Shown here piece by piece: positions 10,078 through 20,509 of a stretch of 64,000 bases of DNA. The translations under genes were made by a program, and so were the position numbers. Origin of the DNA: Oikopleura dioica (taxonomy: Eukaryota > Chordata > Appendicularia > Copelata > Oikopleuridae); contig OU015568.1 of the NCBI GenBank assembly GCA_907165135.1, positions 1,806,501 to 1,870,500 of the forward strand, given 5' to 3'. The stretch's first letter is position 1, and the number at the start of each line of letters is the position of its first letter. The notes beneath the pieces were generated by a model. The model was not told where the DNA came from and made no database searches. It saw nothing but the letters and a program-made list of their open reading frames with translations.

Positions 10078-13000
10078 TCTTTTCAATCAGAGTCAGGGCG
10101 AAGCCGACCCAAAGGAGAGGCAACGCCCGATTATTCTTTTCAATCAGAAACAGGGCGAAGCCGACCCAAAGGGGAGGCCACGCCCGATGATTCTTTTCGA
10201 TGAGAGTCAGGGCGAAGCCGACCCGAAGGAGAAGCCATGCCCGATTATTCTTTTCAATCAGAGTCAGGGCGAAGCCGACCCAAAGGAGAGGCGACGCCCG
10301 ATTATTCTTTTCGATGAGAGTCAGGGCGAAGCCGACCCGAAGGGGAGGCCATGCCCGATTATTCTTTTCAATAAGAGTCAGGGCGAAGTCGACCCGAAGG
10401 GGAGGCCACGCCCGATGATCCTTTTCGATGAGAGTCAGGGCAAAGCCGACCCGAAGGGGAGGCCACGCCCGATGATCCTTTTCGATGAGAGTCAGGGCGA
10501 AGCCGACCCGAAGGGGAGGCCACGCCCGATGATTTCTTTTCAACCAGAGTCAGGGCGAAGCCGACCCAAAGGAGAGGCCGACCCCGATTTTTCTTTTCAA
10601 TGAGAGTCAGGGCGAAGCCGACCCGAAGATGAGGCCACGCATGATTATTCTTTTCAATCAGAGTCAGGGCGAAGCCGACCCGAAGGGGAGGCCACGCCCG
10701 ATGATTTCTTTTCAACCAGAGTCAGGGCGAAGCCGACCCGAAGGGGAGGCCATGCCCGATTATTCTTTTCAATAAGAGTCAGGGCGAAGCCGACCCGAAG
10801 GGGAGGCCACGCCCGATGATCCTTTTCGATGAGAGTCAGGGCGAAGCCGACCCGAAGGGGAGGCCACGCCCGATGATCCTTTTCGATGAGAGTCAGGGCG
10901 AAGCCGACCCAAAGGAGAGGCCGACCCCGATTTTTCTTTTCAATGAGAGTCAGGGCGAAGCCGACCCGAAGATGAGGCCACGCATGATTATTCTTTTCAA
11001 TCAGAGTCAGGGCGAAGCCGACCCGAAGGGGAGGCCACGCCCGATGATTTCTTTTCAACCAGAGTCAGGGCGAAGCCGACCCGAAGGGGAGGCCACGCCC
11101 GATGATCCTTTTCGATGAGAGTCAGGGCGAAGCCGACCCGAAGGGGAGGCCACGCCCGATGATCCTTTTCGATGAGAGTCAGGGCGAAGCCGACCCGAAG
11201 GGGAGGCCACGCCCGATGATTTCTTTTCAACCAGAGTCAGGGCGAAGCCGACCCAAAGGAGAGGCCGACCCCGATTTTTCTTTTCAATGAGAGTCAGGGC
11301 GAAGCCGACCCGAAGATGAGGCCACGCATGATTATTCTTTTCAATCAGAGTCAGGGCGAAGCCGACCCGAAGGGGAGGCCACGCCCGATGATTTCTTTTC
11401 AATAAGAGTCAGGGCGAAGCCGACCCAAAGGAGAGGCGACGCCCGATTATTCTTTTCGATGAGAGTCAGGGCGAAGCCGACCCGAAGGGGAGGCCATGCC
11501 CGATTATTCTTTTCAATAAGAGTCAGGGCGAAGCCGACCCGAAGGGGAGGCCACGCCCGATGATTTCTTTTCAACCAGAGTCAGGGCGAAGCCGACCCAA
11601 AGGAGAGGCCGACCCCGATTTTTCTTTTCAATGAGAGTCAGGGCGAAGCCGACCCGAAGATGAGGCCACGCATGATTATTCTTTTCAATCAGAGTCAGGG
11701 CGAAGCCGACCCGAAGGGGAGGCCACGCCCGATGACTTCTTTTCAACCAGAGTCAGGGCGAAGCCGACCCGAAGGGGAGGCCATGCCCGATTATTCTTTT
11801 CAATAAGAGTCAGGGCGAAGCCGACCCGAAGGAGGCCACGCCCGATGATCCTTTCGATGAGAGTCAGGGCGAAGCCGACCCGAAGGGAGGCCACGCCCGA
11901 TGATCCTTTTCGATGAGAGTCAGGGCGAAGCCGACCCAAAGGAGAGGCCGACCCCGATTTTCTTTTCAATGAGAGTCAGGGCGAAGCCGACCCGAAGATG
12001 AGGCCACGCATGATTATTCTTTTCAATCAGAGTCAGGGCGAAGCCGACCCGAAGGAGGCCACGCCCGATGATTTCTTTTCAACCAGAGTCAGGGCGAAGC
12101 CGACCCAAAGGAGAGGCCGACCCCGATTTTCTTTTCAATGAGAGTCAGGGCGAAGCCGACCCGAAGATGAGGCCACGCATGATGATTCGTTTCAATGAGA
12201 GTCAGGGCGAAGCCGACCCGAAGGGAGGCCACGCCCGATTATTCTTTCAATAAGAGTCAGGGCGAAGCCGACCCGAAGGGGAGGCCACGCCCGATTATTC
12301 TTTTCAATCAGAGTCAGGGCGAAGCCGACCCAAAGGAGAGGCCGACCCCGATTTTTCTTTTCAATGAGGGTCAGGGCGAAGCCGACCCGAAGGGGAGGCC
12401 ACGCCCGATGATTATTTTCAATAAGGGGTCGGCCCTGTTTCTGATTGAAAATAATCATCGGGCGTGGCCTCCCCTTCGGGTCGGCTTCGCCCTGACTCTG
12501 GTTGAAAAGAAATCATCGGGCATGGTCTCCCCTTCGGGTCGGCTTCGCCCTGACTCTGATTGAAAAGAATAATCATGCGTGGCCTCATCTTCGGGTCGGC
12601 TTCGCCCTGACTCTCATTGAAAAGAAAATCGGGGTCGGCCTCTCCTTTGGGTCGGCTTCGCCCTGACTCTGGTTGAAAAGAAATCATCGGGCGTGGCCTC
12701 CCCTTCGGGTCGGCTTCGCCCTGACTCTCATCGAAAAGGATCATCGGGCGTGGCCTCCCTTCGGGTCGGCTTTGCCCTGACTCTCATCGAAAGGATCATC
12801 GGGCGTGGCCTCCCCTTCGGGTCGACTTCGCCCTGACTCTTATTGAAAAGAATAATCGGGCATGGCCTCCCTTCGGGTCGGCTTCGCCCTGACTCTCATC
12901 GAAAGAATAATCGGGCGTCGCCTCTCCTTTGGGTCGGCTTCGCCCTGACTCTGATTGAAAAGAATAATCGGGCATGGCTTCTCCTTCGGGTCGGCTTCGC

Positions 13001-13133
13001 CCTGACTCTCATCGAAAGAATCATCGGGCGTGGCCTCCCTTTGGGTCGGCTTCGCCCTGTTTCTGATTGAAAGAATAATCGGGCGTTGCCTCTCCTTTGG
13101 GTCGGCTTCGCCCTGACTCTGATTGAAAAGAAC
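10078..13133. repeat. 57-bp satellite array (~53 units)
   Basis: The unit is agagtcagggcgaagccgac followed by a variable cccgaaggggaggccacgcccgat part and a ttctttcaat-type spacer, 57 bp in total. Several unit types alternate in higher-order blocks, for example the variant with gaccccgattt followed by the variant with aagatgaggccacgcat. Because 57 is a multiple of three, long repetitive open frames appear on both strands (19-residue periods). Single-base deletions from about 11830 onward break them. The array is head-to-tail to about 12424 and inverted from there to 13133. Confidence 0.9.
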
Positions 13134-13364
13134 CCTGACTCTATCACTGAATTGACTGTGATTGATTGTTAATTTTTTAGATTTTGGTCTTTAAGTTGAT
13201 TGTCATCCGGCAAAAGGGGTCCACCGGGGTCCTCCGGCATAAAGTGACCAAAGTTTGCCGAAAGTTTCAACTCTTAGCCCAGGAAGGCATTTCATAGCAT
13301 TATTTAATTTTGGTCTTCCAGCTGATAGTCTTCCACCAGGGAGGTCCTCCGGGGGTCCTCCGGC

Positions 13365-15443
13365 CGAACTAGACCAATGTTGGCCATAGGTGGCCATTTA
13401 CTGGCCGAGCGCGGCCATATATCGAATATTTTAATATTGGTCTTCCAGCGGATGGTCTTCCATCAGGGAGGTCCTCCGGGGTCCTCCGGCCGACTTCGAC
13501 TACAGTTGACTATAAGTGGCCATTTACTGGCCGAGTTTTTATTAGTTCAGATTTGGTTACAACGTGAAAAAATGCAAAAATCGAAATGAACCGCGATGAA
13601 CCGCGAGAATGACCGGCTGGTTGAAAAAAAATCCCGCCTCACTAAATCAAGTGAGTCATAAGCTTTCATTTAAGCTATAGAACGTCATCATAGCGCGCCT
13701 ATATCAAAAGTTGAGATTTCTGAAATCTCATATCTGACAGTCTCGGTCAACTTTCGAGCCCCGGGAAAGTGTGAAAAACGAAGTTGGCATAAAATTTTTT
13801 TGGCTCTATCGATTTAGGCTGACCTCAACTTTCACTTGGTGTGCACGAAATTATCAAAATCAAAGTAGCAGGTGCTCAAAATTGGCTTCAACTGATATGA
13901 GTGCCAATTTTCTCCACAAAAATCGGTCAAAAAAAGCAACAAGAAGATCCATTTTGAAAAATCTAATTGATCAACTTTTCCAAGCGTGTCTTGAAGTATA
14001 TGTACTCGTAGTTTGGTGAGATTTTTCAAAAGAACCTGGAAAATAGAAAATGCCGCGGTAAGCCTAATCATTTGACATCAAATTACACCTGATCGATGTC
14101 GGTTATGTTAATCGTCCTTGTAGAAAGTACTCGTTGTGTCTCTCAGATATGATATATCGCTGCTATTAACATACGGCGTAAGTTTTACGCCGCGTAAGGT
14201 TTATTATTTCTGGGTGCGGCCAGTTTGTCTATAATCACTCAGTTACTTGACATTCTAAACTTGATGAAGTACGCAACCTTGAAGATTTTAAAATTTTCTA
14301 TAATCTTTTTGAAATGACTTCAAGCCTAACATCGCAATAAATCATCAAACAATTCAGCAACGTATTTTCATGTCTATGCGGCATTCTCCTCAAGATTCGA
14401 CGGGGCGAACTAGACCAATGTTGGCCATAGGTGGCCATTTACTGGCCGAGCGCGGCCATATATCGAATATTTTAATATTGGTCTTCCAGCGGATGGTCTT
14501 CCATCAGGGAGGTCCTCCGGGGTCCTCCGGCCGACTTCGACTACAGTTGACTATAAGTGGCCATTTACTGGCCGAGTTTTTATTAGTTCAGATTTGGTTA
14601 CAACGTGAAAAAATGCAAAAATCGAAATGAACCGCGATGAACCGCGAGAATGACCGGCTGGTTGAAAAAAAATCCCGCCTCACTAAATCAAGTGAGTCAT
14701 AAGCTTTCATTTAAGCTATAGAACGTCATCATAGCGCGCCTATATCAAAAGTTGAGATTTCTGAAATCTCATATCTGACAGTCTCGGTCAACTTTCGAGC
14801 CCCGGGAAAGTGTGAAAAACGAAGTTGGCATAAAATTTTTTGGCTCTATCGATTTAGGCTGACCTCAACTTTCACTTGGTGTGCACGAAATTATCAAAAT
14901 CAAAGTAGCAGGTGCTCAAAATTGGCTTCAACTGATATGAGTGCCAATTTTCTCCACAAAAATCGGTCAAAAAAGCAACAAGAAGATCCATTTTGAAAAA
15001 TCTAATTGATCAACTTTTCCAAGCGTGTCTTGAAGTATATGTACTCGTAGTTTGGTGAGATTTTTCAAAAGAACCTGGAAAATAGAAAATGCCGCGGTAA
15101 GCCTAATCATTTGACATCAAATTACACCTGATCGATGTCGGTTATGTTAATCGTCCTTGTAGAAAGTACTCGTTGTGTCTCTCAGATATGATATATCGCT
15201 GCTATTAACATACGGCGTAAGTTTTACGCCGCGTAAGGTTTATTATTTCTGGGTGCGGCCAGTTTGTCTATAATCACTCAGTTACTTGACATTCTAAACT
15301 TGATGAAGTACGCAACCTTGAAGATTTTAAAATTTTCTATAATCTTTTTGAAATGACTTCAAGCCTAACATCGCAATAAATCATCAAACAATTCAGCAAC
15401 GTATTTTCATGTCTATGCGGCATTCTCCTCAAGATTCGACGGG
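13365..15443. repeat. 1.04-kb tandem duplication of the palindrome's right flank
   Basis: 13365-14405 and 14406-15443 are near-identical direct copies, both starting cgaactagaccaatgttgg and ending ctcaagattcgacgggg. The differences I see are one-base changes in homopolymer runs, such as the T-run after cataaaa. The copies include the outer part of the right palindrome arm plus about 340 bp of unique sequence (14069-14405). Near-identity implies a very recent duplication or an assembly duplication. Confidence 0.85.
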
Positions 15444-15679
15444 GGCATCAGTGACTATCTTTCTAAACCGCTCCTTGTGACTCTCGTCAACTTCTGTTTA
15501 GGGAAAAAACAATTTAAAATTAACAACGTGCTTCTAGATATTTACGGTTGCTAACATGGTTATCCAAGGCATGCAATATGCTTTCACATTATGCTTTAAA
15601 GTCAGTGCGCAAAAAATGAGGAAGGAAGGACTTTTATTATAAGGCTTTTTATTTATGACTCATTTTACAGTAAGAATTT
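15444..15679. other. Spacer with 3' end of the next gene
   Basis: No gene seen. A minus-strand AATAAA-type poly(A) signal lies near 15645-15655, consistent with the end of the small membrane-protein gene that stops at 15680. Confidence 0.4.
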
Positions 15680-16012
15680 TTAAGCACTTGCACTTTTCTG
15701 CATCAGATCAATCTCTTCCATGATTTCAGTAATCGGATGATACGTCAGCTTCATCGCCGTGACTGGGCGGCAGTAAGTTGATTCCACTTTGAAGAGCTCC
15801 GAGTCCACGGAAAAGTAGAAAACTGCCGAAACGCAAAGAAAAAATGTCAACGTCCCGATTCCAAAAGCGGCGGAAATGAGGAGCATATTCTTCTTGTCAT
15901 CTATTTTTTTTTCTCTCAAAAAGAGTTCTCCTGGGTTCTTATTTTTGTACAAGAAAAGATGGTTTCTAAATAATAAATCTCGATTAAAATTGGTTATCTT
16001 AACGATTTTCAA
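15680..16012 (-). CDS. Small single-pass membrane protein, unknown
   Basis: Open frame of 110 residues. A central hydrophobic segment, NMLLISAAFGIGTLTFFLC, is preceded by a basic stretch (LREKKIDDKKN) and followed by an outer or lumenal tail containing one Cys (STYCRPVTAM). The upstream part of the frame is less convincing: a TTTAG acceptor lies about 45 codons before the hydrophobic segment, so the true first exon could be elsewhere. No family recognised. The topology would be N-terminus cytoplasmic by the positive-inside rule. Confidence 0.4.
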   Translation of the reverse strand: MKIVKITNFNRDLLFRNHLFLYKNKNPGELFLREKKIDDKKNMLLISAAFGIGTLTFFLCVSAVFYFSVDSELFKVESTYCRPVTAMKLTYHPITEIMEEIDLMQKSASA

Positions 16013-16719
16013 GTCGATAATAGAATGATCGAATGTTCTTAGTGCTTCGTTCTTACTGAGCTCAGACTGTATTAACTCGCATTAATAATTCATCAATTTT
16101 CTTTTTGGAGAATGACCTTTTTTCTCTTCGTTTTCATCAGCCTTGGATGGCCCTTTAAATAGCTTCAAATACGGTAAAAGAGGCCTAATCCATCTTTTAA
16201 ATCGTTCACCGTTTTACAAAACAGTGAGAATATTCAGCTTTTCCTGAAGAAATAACCCGCATTTCTCCTCAAAAATCTTTCTTTTTTCCTTCAAAACTGT
16301 CTCATCAAACTGAGCGGTTTTGAAGTTATTATCCGCTTGAGCTGAAATGCGTGCTAATTTCATGTTTTTCCCATTTTAAACTTGCAATTGCAAGCAGATT
16401 TCTGCTTTTAGATCTGTCTCTTTTGTGAATTCAAGCTTATGCCAATTTCAGCAAGTGCTGAATGATTTATTTTTTATTTTTTTTAGCCGTCTGAACTTTT
16501 CATAAAACAAATTGTCTTATGCATGCATAGAACGATCAAGAAGGAATGAAAGTGCTGATAAAAATGAAGAGATAAACTTGACCCAGTTTTTCTCATTAAT
16601 GTTGTGTTTGGCGAGTGAGTATATTTTTGTGCAGTTTTAAATTGGAATGCTGAGAGTGTGATTTTTTCTCTCAGAGCCTCATACGAAGGTCTTTATTCTT
16701 TTCACAAGCCGAACGGTGC
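16013..16719. other. Intergenic, no gene seen
   Basis: AT-rich spacer between two minus-strand genes. No RNA gene or convincing open frame seen. Confidence 0.4.
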
Positions 16720-18646
16720 TTATGATGCTTCAGGAATTTTTTCTTCCTCTTCTTCCGGAATTTCTTCTGGAGCTTCTCCCTCTTCTGGCTCTTCCTGCTT
16801 TTCTTCTTTGGCCAGTTCTTCAGCTTCACGCCGCCGGCGCCTGAAAAAGATGGTTAGCGATGATGAGAAGGGTGCAGTCTTACTCGTACTCGATAAATTC
16901 GTCTTGGAACGAAGTGACGTCTCTGTTCAAAACGCTGAGTCGGCGACGAAGTGACTGAAAGTTCGATAAAGAAGGGGGTTATCGAAGAATAAGGGCTTAC
17001 TTCGAGATCTTCGCCGTGAAGGTCGAGCATTTCTTGGACGGAAACGTTGCCGTCGGACTCATTTTCTCGTCGTGGATCGTAGCCGTCTTCGTCAGAAACT
17101 GCAAGAAACGGATTAGCTTGATCTCTTTTTGAATCTTTTCTTACTTGTAAAAGAATCATCTGATTGCGTTGAGCCCGGTTCGTAAATTGGGTCTTCTTCA
17201 GAATCGTCCGAAACTTCTCCTTCTTCCAACTCCTCGATTTTTGCTGTGAGGAGGTTTTTGAGCTCATCTCCCTTGGTAGAAAAAGACTTATTTTTTGGTG
17301 CTAAAAACAAGCCTTAGTCCCACCTGGTAGTCTTGATTTTTCTCAGAAGGCGATTGAAGCTTTTTGGCAATGTTCATTCGCATGTGGCCGATGGAAACTG
17401 GGTCGAGGGAATATCGCGCATCGTGAGCTAGAAAAAGTATTGATGAAGGCTATTTTTGAGGCAAATTTCGAGGAACATTTGCACTTACTTTTGCAATCGG
17501 CGGCTTCGTGAATTTCTCCCGTTCTGTTAGACAACTCATCCATCGATCTGGAAAGCATTGGGCGAATCGACGCCTTCGTATCATTTGGATCAAGATGCTC
17601 GGAGACCTCCTCTGTCTCGACGGATCTGATAAAGAAGACTCAAATTGAAATCAACGAAGAGGGGGCAAACTTACGTGTAGCTTGAGAAGTCGCTGCTAGA
17701 ATTCATGGCCGGAATGTGGGCGATGTTGAGATTGGCTTCGGAAATAGAACTGTCGGAATCTGAGCGCATGATTGTAATCGTCGTGTTTATTTGTCGATCG
17801 CCGGATTCTCCAACCTCCTGAAGATGAAATTCCGAGTGATATTCCCACAAAAGATCTTACCTCAAAAACGAGCTCGTTTTGTTTAGAATTGAGAATATCT
17901 TCAAATTGTGACTTCTTGCTGAAAGGTCCCTCTATGGCCTGGCTATCAATCGAACTCTCAGGGACGACGTTGTCAAAGCTTTCATCTTCCTTTATTCGAA
18001 CTTTTTTGAGGTGATCATACAATTATCATTTCTCCAGAGGAGGGGGAGGGGTCTTCAGTGGAGGGAGTGTATCTCTCTAGTCGATTTTGATAGAGCTTCA
18101 TCTTGGCTCTTACTCAGTTCCATCTATCCCTTTTCTCAACTAGATTCGAAGCTGAGAAAGTTGCCAAGATAAGCTCATCTACTGTTTTCTCTCTATCTCT
18201 GTAATGAACCTTCTAGAGCTCGATTCAAGTGGAGGAAGAGCGAGGAGCTGACCAAAATTTTGCTTGGTCGGTTCCTTCCACTCATTCCATCACCTGACTT
18301 GGTCTATTACAGAAAGCTCACTTTACCTGTCTGAATAAAGAAAAAATACCAGAAAGGTAGTAGCGTAGGCTCTGTAACAGACCGGTGAGAGAGCTGTTCG
18401 AAGAATTCTAGCGCTGTCGAGTTGGTGAAAAATTTAGAAGGATGATTTCAAAAACGAGTTCGAGGATTTCAGCTTTCCAGACTCGCGCTTTAAAAACATT
18501 CCGGCTAAGATTTTTGAAGTTATCAGTTTTCCTCTTTACTCTTTCAGGGGGTGGGATAAAAAGGGTTGAAATAAAGAGTAAGTCACCATTCCTACAGTGT
18601 CGATATCCTCGGATTTGGTTCGTTTTCGCTTGGGAATGCAGCACAT
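16720..18646 (-). CDS. Acidic multi-exon protein with C-terminal coiled coil, unknown
   Basis: At least eight small exons join in phase with GT-AG introns. Readable segments in order are: DNVVPESSIDSQAIEG; TTITIMRSDSDSSISEANL; ASIRPMLSRSMDELS; ARYSLDPVSIGHMRMNIAKK; TAKIEELEEGEVSDDSEED; DEDGYDPRRENESDGNVSV followed by QEMLDLHGEDLE; SLRRRLSVLNRDVTSFQDEF; and a terminal RRRREAEELAKEEKQEE plus a Glu/Pro-rich tail ending at 16720. The last three exons should form a coiled coil (heptad-like LRRRLSVLNRDV), and the tail is highly charged. A likely first exon at 18646, MCCIPKRKRTKSEDID, has the Cys-Cys and basic pattern of palmitoylated membrane-attached proteins. Its linkage to the rest, and the exons between 18022 and 18500, are uncertain. 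Function is not recognised. Confidence 0.55.
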
Positions 18647-19320
18647 CGTTCTCCCTATAAATCTCTCTTTACAGTATGACCGGAATTTGGGAAAGAATGA
18701 GTCAACGAAATCGTCAAATTCCTGATTGAGGCAAAAAAGAATTCTGCATCTTCTTATCTTTTTCTATCTCTTTACTTACAGAAGCCCATTTTCTCTCGTG
18801 AGTAGATCCGGCAGTCGATAGAAAATCAGCAGAAATTGGCAGGTTGCGCAAAACAGGAGAATGATTTGTTTCCGCAGCGCGCGCCGGGGTCAACGTGAAA
18901 ATCTAGAAAGAATCGAGCCGCGCCGAAATCTGGAAAATGGCTTCTCGGGTCGAGAAGATTTGGCTTTTTGGAATCAAAAGAACTTTCTTTATTTTCAGAA
19001 AGTTTGAGTTCTTGAATTCATAGTGGAATTTCGAGTCGTAAAATATAAATTTTTTTGACTAAAAATGGACCAAAATTTTGGTTCATTTTTTGACCAAGAG
19101 TGAGTCTTTTTTATAGAAAGTTCATTTTGATTAGTAGAGATGTAAATAAAAACTGAAATCCTGGGCATTTACCGATAGTTTATCGGCGAAAAAATATACC
19201 TAGAAAACAAATTGACAGATCCTCCAATAGCGAAACTTTCGATCTTTTGAATAATAATTTATGCATGAATTATCGTTTTATAAACGCCACTTTTTGCAAC
19301 CATAGCCATCACTCAAATAT
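18647..19320. other. Intergenic, no gene seen
   Basis: Divergent promoter region between a minus-strand gene and a plus-strand small secreted peptide. No specific element can be supported. Confidence 0.4.
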
Positions 19321-19492
19321 GCACTCTTCTTCTTTCATGTTCATTTTTGCTGGGACGGCGGCAGCATTTCGTATTTCCCCGTTGACAGACATCCTCAGCG
19401 AGATAGAGGACAACAAGAAAAACTACTTTTTCGAAGAGCCTCTTTACCAGTTCGACGATCCTTTTTACGCTGTACCGGTTCTTTATTACTAA
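19321..19492 (+). CDS. Short secreted peptide, unknown
   Basis: Starting at the second Met, a frame of about 57 residues begins with the signal peptide MHSSSFMFIFAGTAAA. An acidic, aromatic-rich tail follows (DILSEIEDNKKNYFFEE) and ends with VPVLYY. No Cys is present. It lies about 110 bp upstream of the Gla gene, in the same direction. It could be a peptide precursor, but no dibasic processing site other than KK is clear. A first exon of the neighbouring gene is an alternative, though that gene has its own signal peptide. Confidence 0.45.
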
Positions 19493-19603
19493 CAATTCAG
19501 TGAATAAATGCAGGTCGAAGATCAAAAAATTATTTATTTGTGAAAGTTGGCAATATTTGCTCTCAGACTTGGACCGTTGCATTTTTTGTAGAAGTCGCAA
19601 AGT

Positions 19604-20480
19604 ATGATTCGTGTATTTTTGCTGATTAACTGTCTTTTCGGGGCGAAAATTGAAAAAGATGAAGCAAACGCATTCCTCCGCGTTCGTCGAGCGAACACAG
19701 GATATGAAGAATACATGAACAGTGGAAATTTGGAAAGAGAATGCATCGAGGAAACTTGCGATTCTTACGAATTTCATGAAGTTTACGATGATCATTCTAT
19801 TTCTGACCCGCTTTTGGTAGTCGAAACATATTTTTTGTGAATTAATATTTTTTCGAGAACAAATATATCCTGTGCAAAGAGTCCGAAAAGCTATATAACG
19901 ATGGAAATGCAACATCTACCCCTGATTTTGTAAGAACTTGTTTCGAAAACGAGGATTCGCCGACAATTTGCAACAAAACTGATATTCAAAGACAACTTGC
20001 TGAAAAAAACACAGAAATAAATGAGCTGAAGGATGAATTAAAAAATTTTAAGGTTCGTTTTCAATATGATTTGGAAAAAGTAATGAAGTATTGAAGAAAA
20101 TACGATTCCTGAAAGGAAAAGAGAAGATGGAATTTTTGGATGCCGACAGATATTGTAAACATCAAGGTGGAAGACTCGCATTTTTCAACACGGAACACGA
20201 ATACAATCAGTACATCAGACTGAAGCCTTTTAGGCAAGAGCACATCGGAATGAGATCAGTTACACCTGAAAATCAAATTTGGCGCAATGTAGATGGATCT
20301 GTTCCATACATCAACTGGCAAACACCCCCAAAACGATTAACGAAGCAAGAGCTTGCTGTGTGTATTTCTTATCCGCCAGAAACATGTGGGGTCGCTATCC
20401 ATCAAGAGTTTGTGCATCTGGAAATAGGTCTCAATTACTGTGATGGTGAAAAACTTCATTTTACATGCAGATTAAATTGA
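19604..20480 (+). CDS. Gla-domain protein with coiled coil and C-type lectin domain
   Basis: Three exons (19604-19816, 19858-20052, 20097-20480) join in phase 0 to about 263 residues. Residues 1-14 are a signal peptide ([14 protein letters not shown]). A propeptide-like segment ending RVRR follows, then a Gla domain with the core [14 protein letters not shown] and paired Glu before and after it, as in vitamin-K-dependent proteins. Exon 2 supplies the conserved NKYI step, extra Cys residues and a short heptad stretch ([20 protein letters not shown]). Exon 3 is a C-type-lectin-like domain ([26 protein letters not shown] and a final FTCRLN). The Gla part would bind Ca2+ and phospholipid after carboxylation. 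The lectin part lacks a clear EPN/WND sugar-binding motif. No protease or EGF domain is present. Confidence 0.85.
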
Positions 20481-20509
20481 GTAAACACAAGTATCTAAAT
20501 TTGTTTATT

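Larger units (their letters stand above)
9148..14068. repeat. Giant imperfect palindrome around a 57-bp satellite
   Basis: The outer, non-satellite arms are about 930 bp each: left 9148-10078, right 13133-14068 inverted. Both contain the gccgcggtaagcct end, the tttcaaaatggatcttc stretch and the ggccggaggaccccc units, and differ only at scattered bases. The satellite between them flips orientation at about 12425-12435, where a nearly perfect hairpin with a loop of about 21 bases is visible. The satellite is longer on the left (about 41 units) than on the right (about 12). No protein gene is evident inside. Confidence 0.85.

Noticed and set aside
10078-13133. CRISPR-like array
   Set aside because: Units are contiguous 57-bp satellite copies without unique spacers, in a eukaryotic context.
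10187-13147. Long open frames with 19-residue repeats in the 57-bp satellite, on both strands
   Set aside because: They arise because 57 is divisible by three; several frames are open at once on both strands and single-base deletions from about 11830 break them. No signal, start context or splice support.
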